A DNA stretch of 64,000 nucleotides from Pedobacter hartonius (GTDB lineage Bacteria; Bacteroidota; Bacteroidia; Sphingobacteriales; Sphingobacteriaceae). Location of the stretch: NCBI RefSeq assembly GCF_900107535.1, contig NZ_FNRA01000009.1, forward strand, positions 180,228 to 244,227, in the 5' to 3' direction. The notes beneath the pieces were generated by a model. That model saw only the letters and a list, made by a program, of their open reading frames with translations, made no database searches and was not told the DNA's origin. Shown here in pieces: positions 56,151 through 64,000 of this stretch (positions are counted from its first letter, which is position 1; each line of letters opens with the position of its first letter). Both the position numbers and the translations under genes were made by a program.

Positions 56151-56888
56151 CTAAAAACTATTTATGAACGAAACTGCATTCTCTGGTGAGATTAGCATTT
56201 CCTGGTAAAGTGTCTCTGCGAACCCTAACCTGATCACTAATTCATCTTTTAATACTGCGGCCATGATATCTTCAGCAATAATATCAGGGGCAACTTTTGG
56301 GAATTCCCGTCCGGCATTCATTTCTGTATCTGCAAATGGAGGAAATACCTCGATTACTTTGATGTTGCTACCTTCTTTTTCCAATTGAATCCTCAACGCT
56401 TGTGAGTAACAACGCATTGCCGCTTTAGAGGCGGCATACGTGGCAGCCATTATAGAGGGTGCAAAAGCTACCATTGACTCCATATTGATGATGGCAGCAG
56501 ATTCCAGTTGTTTAAGGCCTGGTAAAAATTGGTTGATAACATTGACCACGGCAAAGAAATTCATCTCCATTTCTTCTCTTACTTTCTTATGATCATCATC
56601 GCTCAGCACTGCAGAAAGAAAATGACATTTACCCGCACTATTGATCAGTATATCGATTCCCCCATCGTGGGTGACAGTTTCAACCAATCTTTTAACATCT
56701 TTGGTGTTACTTACATCCGCAGTGATGTAGGTTGCACTCTTTAGCGAGGCTGCAGACTTCTTCAGCCTTTCTTCAGTGCGGCCAACTAAAATTACATGCG
56801 CACCAGCTGCTGAAAATACTTTGGCGATGCCAAAGCCAATTCCTGATCCCCCACCGGTGATCAATACTTTTTTGTTCTGAATATTCAT
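56151..56888 (-). CDS. SDR-family oxidoreductase (DltE-like)
   Basis: 245 residues. NAD(P) motif ITGGGSGIGFGIAKVFSAAG, INSAGKCHFLSAV, AAIINMESMVAF (catalytic serine region), YAASKAAMRCYSQAL (Tyr-x-x-x-Lys) and a PPFADTEM segment in place of the usual PG. Complete and probably active. Substrate unknown. An AraC-type fragment lies just upstream on the same strand. Confidence 0.91.
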   Translation of the reverse strand: MNIQNKKVLITGGGSGIGFGIAKVFSAAGAHVILVGRTEERLKKSAASLKSATYITADVSNTKDVKRLVETVTHDGGIDILINSAGKCHFLSAVLSDDDHKKVREEMEMNFFAVVNVINQFLPGLKQLESAAIINMESMVAFAPSIMAATYAASKAAMRCYSQALRIQLEKEGSNIKVIEVFPPFADTEMNAGREFPKVAPDIIAEDIMAAVLKDELVIRLGFAETLYQEMLISPENAVSFINSF

Positions 56889-57052
56889 GATTTTATGGTA
56901 GTTAATTTACCATGAAGTTACTTTCAAAGCAACAACAGACAAATCCCCTATATCGGTGAATTCATGTGCTTCAGCAGCTCACTACCACCATAGACAAGGA
57001 TGGCTCATACAAGAATAAAACTTATCTTTCCCGTACAACCAGTATATCCCTT

Positions 57053-57229
57053 ATGACCAGATTCAAGATTTCATCCCTGATTGCCATTTTCTGTGCCTTT
57101 GCCATTATTGTAGCCTTTACAAACAGTCAAATAGCGTCTCATGACATCAGACCATTGGTAACACATGATGTCATTAAGATTAAGGCCCCTTTTCCTATGC
57201 CTGCAATACAGGCTGCTGGCCATACCTGA
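57053..57229 (+). CDS. possible short membrane peptide gene
   Basis: 58 codons from the ATG at 57053 with one hydrophobic stretch (SSLIAIFCAFAIIVAF) and a neutral tail. The frame is open upstream to 56966. No family recognised; the last 35 bp overlap the antisense AraC fragment. It may be a chance ORF. Confidence 0.2.
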   Translation: MTRFKISSLIAIFCAFAIIVAFTNSQIASHDIRPLVTHDVIKIKAPFPMPAIQAAGHT

Positions 57230-57407
57230 TTTTGCCTCTGGCTTCTCTCTTCATGGTAACGCAATAAAACCGGTTTACAAATCCTTTCCACACCTCATCA
57301 TCGAGAAATATCGATTGTGACAGGTTGATAACGCTTACCAGCGGATGCCGCGGAGCAGGCAGAGACAGCAGGCGGCGAAATTCCGAAATAGATTTGATAG
57401 CGTTCAT
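57195..57407 (-). pseudogene. N-terminal fragment of an AraC-family regulator
   Basis: 70 codons from the ATG at 57405-57407. KSISEFRRLLSLPAPRHPLV, SVINLSQSIF and FYCVTMKREARGKIRYGQQ match the start of an AraC subfamily whose sensor begins this way. The match ends after GQQ at 57213 and the frame stops at 57195. The remaining sensor and DNA-binding parts are absent here. Confidence 0.78.
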
Positions 57408-57471
57408 ACTACGAAAGTATAAGATTATTGATTAAAGAATAAGAAATTATATTAAAAATGCTTCGCTGATC

Positions 57472-59871
57472 TTAAAAGTTATAGTAGAAATTCAGATTTG
57501 CTGTTGTACCAATCCCCCGAACATATTCCGCATCAACAGCACGGTATTGGCTCACGACAGGATAGTATGATTTATTGAACAAATTCTCTATACCCAGCCC
57601 TGTTGAAAATTTACTGCTGAATTTATAACTTGCCGCCAGGTTAAAAAGATTGACAGACTTAACCGGTCCTTCACTGTTGGCAAACAGACCGTTTGTCCTC
57701 AGGTCAAAACGATCCCTGCTGCCTGTATAAACCCAGAACAGTTTCATATCAAACGAGCCTGACGGACGAAATCCTAAGTATCCGGTTGCTTTTGGCGGAG
57801 CAATACGCAGACCATTGAGGTATACTTTTGTGCCATTGCTCTGTTTGGATTTGCCTTCAACATAGGAATAGCTCCCGCCAATGGTCCATTCTTGACTGAG
57901 TAAAAAATCAGCTGTGAGTTCATACCCATGAATATTTTCAGGTTCCCTCTGTGCTACCAGCACACCGCTCCCGTTATCAACCAGGTTAGCGCCCAGATTT
58001 GAGGTGCTGACATAATAAGATGCAGTGAAATTAAGCTTTCCAAGTGTACTGCTAAATCCCGCTTCATAATTATTTGTGATGATCGGATCTGTAGCGATGT
58101 TTTCCAGATTGGTACTTGTGGCACTTCGTAATATCCTGCCGAGTTCATTAATAGCAAAGCCTTGTGAGAAACTCACAAAAGGATTAAACAGGTCATATTT
58201 ATTGTAACGCAAGCCCGCATTGAAAGTAGTTGCATGGTAAGGGATTTTTCCGCCCGTCACTGCTATACTGCCCTGGTTGTTGGGTCCCTTTGCAATCGTA
58301 TTATAATCTTTGACCTTTACGTTTGCATTCTCATAGCGAATACCCGCCTTTAGTATAAAATTCTTCAGCAGGTCTAGCTTCATTTGTGCATAAGGGGCCA
58401 GATTTACCATATTCATATCCGGTATATATACCCGTCCGTCTGTCAGTACCTGGTTGGTACGGTCATTTAGAAGATCAAGTCCGTAAGTAACTTCACCTTC
58501 ACCCAGCGCAGCCATTTTCCATGGCGTATTTAACGTAAGACGGACTCCCTTTTTAAAGGACTGAATCTTGGTTTGCCCCGGTCCATACCAGGCTGTTCCC
58601 TGTGCAACATACCGGTTCATGGATATAAATCCGTTATAATAACCTAAAAGATCCAAACTGGTATTTAGCGGCAGCGCCTTATTACTGTAGGTAACAAGTA
58701 CATTGTGGTTATAAGGAGTTCCTGCAGGCTCCCCCGGATCATCGCCCTTTTGACCAACTGAAGGATTTACCCCATATTTACCTGTTACATTTATGTAATC
58801 ACTGTTTTGGGTACTCCGGAAAAGGTTATATGAGGCAGTGATATCACTGTTATTGTTGATGTGGTAACCCAATTTTACAAAAGTGTTGTAAAGGGAACTT
58901 TCCCCCAGGCCATCCGGCTGGGCGTTCACATTTCCTTTAGCATCGCGCTGTACACCTGTATAATTAAATGTGCCGTTCAGCACATAAGAAAATCGTTTGA
59001 TTGTACCCGCAAAAGATTGTGATACGCGGTAACCAAGAGTATTGGAAGGGTTGGCCACATTCCCGCTTAGGCCCACACTTGAGGTTCCTGAAAATACTTT
59101 ACCGGCCTCCGGCTTTTTGGTGATAAAATTGATAATACCACCAGCCGAGCCATTACCGTAGATAGAGGTTGCTCCTTTGATGACCTCGACCCTTTCAATA
59201 ACTGCAGGATCGATCGTCCGGATATCCCGGCTGCCATTCATTAGCGGTGTGGATTGGGGAATACCATCGATCAGCACCAGTACCTGACGTCCACGGAGAG
59301 TCTGACCAGAATTGGTCGCTTTATTTGTGGCTGTACCTAAACCGGGAATTAAATTACCCAAAATAGAAGCTATAGAGGGGTTCACGTTGAGTTGTTCGCT
59401 TACCTGCCGTGCATTAAGAATGCTAACCGAGGAGGGAACATCCCTGATACTCTCAGCTTTTCTTCCTGCAGTTACGACAACCTCAGAAAGTGCATTTTCT
59501 TCCCGTATCTGCAAAAACAGATTTGTAACCTGATCAGCGACCAGTATAACATCCTTTTTCAGAGTGCGATAGCCAACCATACTTACAGTGATTTGATGCA
59601 AACCGGCATTCAGATCTTTAAAGCTAAAGACGCCCTTTTCATCCGTATGGCCGTTTCCACCACCAGAAATGATAACAGTAGCATAGGGAAGCGGCTGGCC
59701 CGCCCCATCGGTAACCGTACCAGTGACAGCAGCGGTTCCTGTACCTGAATTTTGTGCTGATAATATCGCGGGATTGATCAGGAATAGGATAGCTGCGACC
59801 GTTAATATATGGATCAGTTTGTTAAACGATGGTGCCCGTTCCGTCCAAATGGCTAAGGTATAAAGTTGCAT
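57472..59871 (-). CDS. TonB-dependent receptor (siderophore-type)
   Basis: 799 residues. Signal peptide (ILTVAAILFLINPAILSAQ), carboxypeptidase-like domain (VTGTVTDGAGQPLPYATVII), TonB-box-like ALSEVVVTAGR, plug with SVSILNARQVSEQLN, LRGRQVLVLIDGIPQS and VEVIKGATSIYGNGSAGGIIN, then a complete barrel ending NFYYNF. This is the FhuA/FecA-like receptor pattern for siderophores or vitamin B12, distinct from SusC. No sigma/FecR genes are adjacent. Intact. Confidence 0.94.
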   Translation of the reverse strand: MQLYTLAIWTERAPSFNKLIHILTVAAILFLINPAILSAQNSGTGTAAVTGTVTDGAGQPLPYATVIISGGGNGHTDEKGVFSFKDLNAGLHQITVSMVGYRTLKKDVILVADQVTNLFLQIREENALSEVVVTAGRKAESIRDVPSSVSILNARQVSEQLNVNPSIASILGNLIPGLGTATNKATNSGQTLRGRQVLVLIDGIPQSTPLMNGSRDIRTIDPAVIERVEVIKGATSIYGNGSAGGIINFITKKPEAGKVFSGTSSVGLSGNVANPSNTLGYRVSQSFAGTIKRFSYVLNGTFNYTGVQRDAKGNVNAQPDGLGESSLYNTFVKLGYHINNNSDITASYNLFRSTQNSDYINVTGKYGVNPSVGQKGDDPGEPAGTPYNHNVLVTYSNKALPLNTSLDLLGYYNGFISMNRYVAQGTAWYGPGQTKIQSFKKGVRLTLNTPWKMAALGEGEVTYGLDLLNDRTNQVLTDGRVYIPDMNMVNLAPYAQMKLDLLKNFILKAGIRYENANVKVKDYNTIAKGPNNQGSIAVTGGKIPYHATTFNAGLRYNKYDLFNPFVSFSQGFAINELGRILRSATSTNLENIATDPIITNNYEAGFSSTLGKLNFTASYYVSTSNLGANLVDNGSGVLVAQREPENIHGYELTADFLLSQEWTIGGSYSYVEGKSKQSNGTKVYLNGLRIAPPKATGYLGFRPSGSFDMKLFWVYTGSRDRFDLRTNGLFANSEGPVKSVNLFNLAASYKFSSKFSTGLGIENLFNKSYYPVVSQYRAVDAEYVRGIGTTANLNFYYNF

Positions 59872-59895
59872 ATGAGATAATGAATAATGATCGGA

Positions 59896-59925
59896 CGAAT
59901 ATAGATTATTTAGATCAATTCCAAA
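59896..59925 (-). promoter_or_regulatory. candidate Bacteroidota-type promoter for the TonB receptor
   Basis: On the minus strand TTTGG at 59921-59925 and TATATTCG at 59896-59903 (one mismatch to TAnnTTTG), separated by 17 bases, 24 bp before the start codon. Confidence 0.4.
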
Positions 59926-60029
59926 GAGGTGTTACAAACTATTTAATTCAGGTATAAAAAATTATCCATCATAGTTTCCCTTGTCTCAATTCCACCCCCC
60001 TATAGTCGCAGGATTGAAGGGGGAAACTT

Positions 60030-60664
60030 TTAGTCAATCAGACCCATGCTGAACTCATCATACGGCTTACCTGTATCCGTACCCAGCGGTACAATACTTT
60101 CCAGTCTGGCCATATCATCTTCGCTCAATGCGATAGCATCTGCCAGCAGGTTCTGTTCCGGGTATCTTCTGCGCTTGGTACCCGGGATAGGAAGTACTCC
60201 CTTGCTCATGATCCAGGCTATGGCCAGCTGCGATGAGTGACATTTTTTTCTTCCGACAGTCCCCCGATCGCTTTGACAAGCTCAATATTCTTATAGAAAT
60301 ATTCCTCCTGAAAGCGCGGGATTGCCCGGCGAAAATCATCTTCCGGCAAATCACCGATACTGCGGATCTGACCGGATAAGAAACCCCGGCCCAGCGGAGC
60401 GTACCCTATCCCCAGCTCATTCAAAGTCTGCAAGACTCCTCTATCTTCTACGGTACGCTCAAATAAAGAGTATTCGCTTTGCACGGCCGTAACAGGATGG
60501 ACTGCATCAGCCCTTTTAATAGTTTCTGATGATACTTCTGACAGACCGATGTAGCCCACCTTGCCTTCTTTCACCAGATCACTAATTGCTTCAATGGTTT
60601 CTTCTATCGGTGTATTCTTATCCAGCCGGTGCATATAATATAAGTCGATGTAATCCGTATTCAA
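60030..60664 (-). pseudogene. aldo/keto reductase remnant, 5'-truncated and frameshifted
   Basis: From about 60664 it encodes NTDYIDLYYMHRLDKNTP (catalytic His), VGYIGLSEVSSETIKRADAV and EYSLFERTVED. At an A7 run (60243-60249) the frame changes; with eight A's it continues CHSSQLAIAWIMSKGVLPI, PGTKRRRYPEQNLLADA, to the TAA at 60030. The first 110 or so residues, with the catalytic Asp, Tyr and Lys, are missing. It belongs to the same subfamily as the gene at 19217. Confidence 0.85.
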
Positions 60665-61298
60665 AACTGTCCATCCTTTGTCTATTGTGAATGTGATTGT
60701 TATAGATCAATAAAGCAAGGCGTGCAGATACACGGTTTTGAACCCTTCAGCAAACTGTTCCAGCCAGTTGGCCTTAATCATGCCAAAAACAGCTATTTAA
60801 CTAACTTAAAAGGCTTTAATTTCCGACAAACAACAATACAAACTTCTGATTATTAATAGTATAAACACCTATTTCCCAATACAAAATACGCAAAACACTC
60901 ATTTTAAATTATTTAAGTTTTTAAAGTAACAAAATAAAAACATTTTCTCTATTAAAGTATACCTGATATCCATAAAGAACGAGAATCTACATTTTAAATA
61001 TTTCTTGACAAAATCATAGCAATCCAATGCCTTGGTCCGTTCTATAAGTTAGACCCTCGTTAGCCTGTTTGATAAAAACGGCCTATATAAGAGAAGGACA
61101 ATTTGCAGTCAATCAGATGGATATGCAAAAAGAACCTGATTCTTTCTGACGCAGAAGATCGCCTTCATGTAAAGGTCTGACCAAAGCTATACAGAAAAAG
61201 GCATAACATATATCAAAGCCCCGAACCAACACTCAGAGTCTTTGTTTTTTATACAACCGAAGGTAAACACATTCAAACCGAACAACCGACTAATAATG
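60665..61298. other. non-coding AT-rich stretch
   Basis: About 630 bp. On the minus strand a 24-codon open piece (60707-60781, MIKANWLEQFAEGFKTVYLH) may be the tail of a lost gene. The remainder is AT-rich with no recognised gene, RNA or terminator. Confidence 0.45.
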
Positions 61299-63017
61299 CT
61301 AAGCCAGGTACTTGAAATATATTTTTGTGAGTTGCTCATCAAAACTTTCCTTCAAATACGCCTCAAGCGTAGCCTTCACCACAACATTCCCCTTCAGCTT
61401 TTTGAAAAAGTAAACACTGAACGCCTCCTTTAACCACAACACCTCAAAGCCGGAATATTCAAACCCGTCCGGATTCAATAACCAGGACTGATAAGGCGTA
61501 AGCCCCACAATGTCCAGCAAAGCGGGATGATACAAGGGAACATCAAACCGATGAACTAGGATCGCCATGTTATCAATCGAAGGGTTCCTTATCAGCTTCC
61601 CATCGCTATGCCAAAACCCATCTGGCGTGTTATGCGCCACTTGCTCCTTCACATACGAACTAAAATAATCTTTATGGTCAACAGCCAGCACACCCTCATG
61701 CACCAGGCACTGAAACAAGTGCGCATTGAAATCCAGGTCCAGGAAACGCTCAAGCTCAGCAACAATCACATCCTGCAGCTCAGGAGCAGTAATATGCCAT
61801 AAATGTCCCAATCTTAAATATTCAGGATTGCTACCGCCCATGTGGTTGACCACCGCTTGGTGGATCAGCTTCACTTCTTTGATCTTCTCCTGAGGAAAAT
61901 GCCTCCTCCAGGACTTAAGAATCCCTTTAACGATCCGATCGTGTTTCAGATGATGACTTTCAAGCTTTGGGATGATCGCCTGCAGGACCTGCAGAAACTG
62001 GCTGACCGAAAAAGCGTCTCCAAAGTGTTCTATCAGCGCAGAAAGGGTCTTCATGTACTGATCAAAATACTTCGGATCAGCCAGCAAGAAATTAATGATA
62101 TCAGGCGAAATACCACGGACATCATCGGTGCAGCAACCCATCTTAGCGATCACCATAAACAGCAAACTGAATACCTCGTAGTGGTAAAAGCAGCTGCTCG
62201 AGTCAAGCATTTGCGCTTTCATATCCACTTCCTGACGAAGTCCCGAAAAACCACCGGTCACAAAATGACTGCGTAGTAAATTGGAAGCCTTCCCTAGAAT
62301 CCCTTTTCGCGTAGCTTCACTAACCGCCAAAACAGGAACCTCCTCCAGCATTTCCGATAATGTTCTAGGATGGATGTGCAGGACCACATCTGTCAATAGC
62401 TGCAAGTCAAATTCCTCCTGTCCGAAACCCGGCGTTAAAAACCTATATAGATATGCCTGAAAAATATCCCGGTGGATTTCCCTGACCGAACTGAGCTGAT
62501 CGATCATCAGGAAATTGGAATGGTTATACGCATACAGAATCCAGCGCTGATACCTTAAAGTCTCTAGCTGGTCAGCGGCATGGATCACATCACCCCGGAG
62601 GTTAACCTCCATGATTTCCTTTGTCCGCGTCATACTTTCTTTCACCTGATACCTGAGCCGGTCCAGCAGCACCTCGTCTTTTATCTGCATCAAATACCTC
62701 CGCAACTCCACAGGAGCAAAGAGGTCCACCTCATAGGCAATGACCGCATCTAAATCTATAGCCTCTAACCTAATTTTAACTGCCTTACCCCGCTCAGAAG
62801 AATCATCGATTTGCGAAGTCAGGTTTTTCAGGTTCACCTTCACCAGCATATATTCCGCAACGCATCGATCCAGGCTTTTGAATTTCCGTTCCAGCACCTC
62901 AAGATCGTAATATAAATGGTTGTCATGCTGGCTACGCAGCAAATGTTTACCAAAAACATACTCCAAATTCCGCTGCTCAAGATCATAGCCTTTTAGCCTG
63001 CTAATTACCGCCTGCAT
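61299..63017 (-). CDS. large protein of unknown function
   Basis: 572 residues from the ATG at 63015-63017 (MQAVISRLKGYDLEQRNLEY). The frame is open to 63197, but the first codons of that extension come from an IS21-like terminal repeat, so the longer start is doubtful; the native start could also have been lost. Mostly helical, with charged and Leu-rich stretches, no signal peptide, no membrane helix. Segments such as LYYDLEVLERKFKSLDRCVA and GLTPYQSWLLNPDGFEYSGF do not match a family I know. Confidence 0.7.
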   Translation of the reverse strand: MQAVISRLKGYDLEQRNLEYVFGKHLLRSQHDNHLYYDLEVLERKFKSLDRCVAEYMLVKVNLKNLTSQIDDSSERGKAVKIRLEAIDLDAVIAYEVDLFAPVELRRYLMQIKDEVLLDRLRYQVKESMTRTKEIMEVNLRGDVIHAADQLETLRYQRWILYAYNHSNFLMIDQLSSVREIHRDIFQAYLYRFLTPGFGQEEFDLQLLTDVVLHIHPRTLSEMLEEVPVLAVSEATRKGILGKASNLLRSHFVTGGFSGLRQEVDMKAQMLDSSSCFYHYEVFSLLFMVIAKMGCCTDDVRGISPDIINFLLADPKYFDQYMKTLSALIEHFGDAFSVSQFLQVLQAIIPKLESHHLKHDRIVKGILKSWRRHFPQEKIKEVKLIHQAVVNHMGGSNPEYLRLGHLWHITAPELQDVIVAELERFLDLDFNAHLFQCLVHEGVLAVDHKDYFSSYVKEQVAHNTPDGFWHSDGKLIRNPSIDNMAILVHRFDVPLYHPALLDIVGLTPYQSWLLNPDGFEYSGFEVLWLKEAFSVYFFKKLKGNVVVKATLEAYLKESFDEQLTKIYFKYLA

Positions 63018-63120
63018 ATCCAAACTTCTAAACAAACAGGAGATGCAGTCACAAGCCTGATGGTCCTGAACGCCAATAAACCGTTGAATACCATACTCCC
63101 GGCTAAAACCTGTATTGTGT

Positions 63121-63827
63121 GGGAGTTTCGGCAAAACTGACCCCTTCATTCCGCAATTAAACTGACGTTCTATTCCGCTCCAAATTGACCCCCTCATTTC
63201 GGTGCAAACTGACCTATTTTGCCTTTCAGGGCACTTTTTTTATTCCTAAATCATCTATTATTCTTTAAATTCTAAGGCTAATTAATAGCCTCTAGGCGTT
63301 GATGTGTCCTGCCGACAGGGTGTTAGTCCACTTTGAATGTTGGGTCGTTTATAGCGGCTTATTTAAAGTAGTCTTAAATAGAGTGACGGGATGGTCATTT
63401 CAGAACGTCCTGGGGTATTACAAAAAGGCGGGTGAAGGAAGAAATGACCAGATTTGAGTTGCTTTTGCTCAGTGCAGGATGGGGGCTGGTTGGAATTAAT
63501 TATCTTTGGTAAGACTTAGTGGGGCATTCGCTACCACGCTCGGCAGCCAAGGCAGGGGGTCAGTTTGAACCGAAACAGAGGGGTCACTTTTACTGAAATA
63601 CGCAATTATATCTAAAAATAGAATTTCAAGGAAATTTGAATCAAGTCATAAAATTATGGAGGAGGCATTAAATCTCTAGCTTTGGGCTATACATTTTATT
63701 AGTTCATGCAAGACGGTTACTGTGAACGGTTAAACGGCTTCTTTGCTCCGAAATGAGGTGTCAGTTTGGAGCGGAATAAGCCGTCAGTTTAATTGCGGAT
63801 TGAGTGGCCACTTTTGCTGAAACTCCC
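63121..63827. mobile_element. IS21-like element remnant: two long inverted ends without transposase
   Basis: 63121-63202 and 63748-63827 are imperfect inverted repeats of about 80 bp (roughly 85% alike by eye), built from short units such as GTCAGTTT and CGGAAT as in IS21-type ends. The outer ends read GGGAGTTTCGGCAAAACTG and the matching CTGAAACTCCC. A third, related unit lies at 63557-63606 (GGTCAGTTTGAACCGAAAC). The 545 bp between hold no IstA/IstB reading frame. It looks like a deleted or non-autonomous copy. No clear target duplication was seen. Confidence 0.7.
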
Positions 63828-63935
63828 AATACCTTAAGTAATAAAAGTTTTAAATCCGGATTTCCATTATTGAATGAATCTTAATATTTGAAAGTTTATC
63901 GTTTGTGGGAGTGTAAAGTGAACTGTGTCAACATC

Positions 63936-63982
63936 ACTTCTTCCTAGGTGGAGGCTTCTTCAGCCTCCACCTAGGAAGAAGT
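63936..63982. repeat. perfect 21-bp inverted repeat with 5-base loop
   Basis: ACTTCTTCCTAGGTGGAGGCT at 63936-63956 is followed by TCTTC and its exact reverse complement at 63962-63982. No T-run follows on either strand. It lies next to a segment resembling an insertion-sequence end (GGGAGTGTAAAGTGAACTG, 63908-63926), so it may be part of a mobile element or a strong hairpin terminator at the window edge. Confidence 0.8.
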
Positions 63983-64000
63983 CGCCGAAGGCTTTCAATC

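Noticed and set aside
61842..62276. Plus-strand 144-codon open frame within the unknown large gene
   Set aside because: Composition looks like an antisense shadow and no motif is recognisable.
63203..63747. Possible transposase inside the IS21-like ends
   Set aside because: Only very short open frames are present; no IstA or IstB motif was seen.
1..64000. CRISPR arrays, tRNA and rRNA genes
   Set aside because: Looked for regularly spaced direct repeats and for tRNA or rRNA signatures by eye; none were seen. A dedicated RNA search could still find something small.

Overview
The window looks like a chromosomal stretch from a Bacteroidota bacterium of the Sphingobacteriaceae type (Pedobacter or Mucilaginibacter like). 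The signs are SusC/SusD with an ECF sigma/FecR pair, carboxypeptidase-regulatory-like domains on TonB receptors, DUF6266-type proteins, a CzcA-TolC fused efflux pump and CcsBA-type cytochrome biogenesis sequence. This is inferred from protein families; no rRNA or tRNA gene was seen.

Layout. 0-8.5 kb: glycan uptake on the minus strand (sigma, FecR, SusC, start of SusD), an alpha-L-rhamnosidase and the C-terminal scrap of a second SusD. 8.7-23 kb: an accessory block of small enzymes and regulators (alpha/beta hydrolase, MaoC-like protein, two acetyltransferases, luciferase-like oxidoreductase, AlkZ-like glycosylase, EamA transporter, aldo/keto reductases, AraC regulator, PPOX protein), interrupted by remnants: a truncated hybrid histidine kinase, an SDR/HxlR deletion scar and a frameshifted M61 peptidase. 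23-25 kb: an alpha-L-fucosidase. 25.3-26.6 kb: two tandem DUF6266-like genes, the first with two stop codons.

26.6-39.1 kb is the most interesting part. It is a divergent, largely intact gene cluster. The minus-strand arm reads condensation-domain protein, ABC exporter, three GT2 glycosyltransferases and a nucleotide-sugar epimerase. The plus-strand arm reads acyl carrier protein, ATP-grasp ligase, GT-B glycosyltransferase and radical SAM/SPASM enzyme, tightly packed. A further GT4-like gene lies at its left edge. There is no adenylation domain, thioesterase or phosphopantetheinyl transferase here. My inference is a carrier-protein pathway in which the ATP-grasp enzyme charges the carrier with an amino acid, the radical SAM enzyme modifies it, the condensation enzyme transfers it, and the glycosyltransferases build a glycan that the ABC protein exports.

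39-64 kb: a TonB-linked barrel gene split by a nine-base homopolymer, a tandem pair of DUF3626-like genes, a decayed hydrolase, an SDR, a second ABC exporter with a small overlapping upstream ORF, a metal-type RND efflux operon, an internally deleted CcsBA-like gene, two separated pieces of AraC regulators, a TonB receptor, a broken aldo/keto reductase, a large protein of unknown function, and IS21-like terminal repeats with no transposase.

Many genes outside the 27-39 kb cluster are broken. Most frameshifts are one-base changes in homopolymers, so sequencing error must be considered, but several breaks are large deletions or substitutions and very long genes nearby are intact, which favours real decay.
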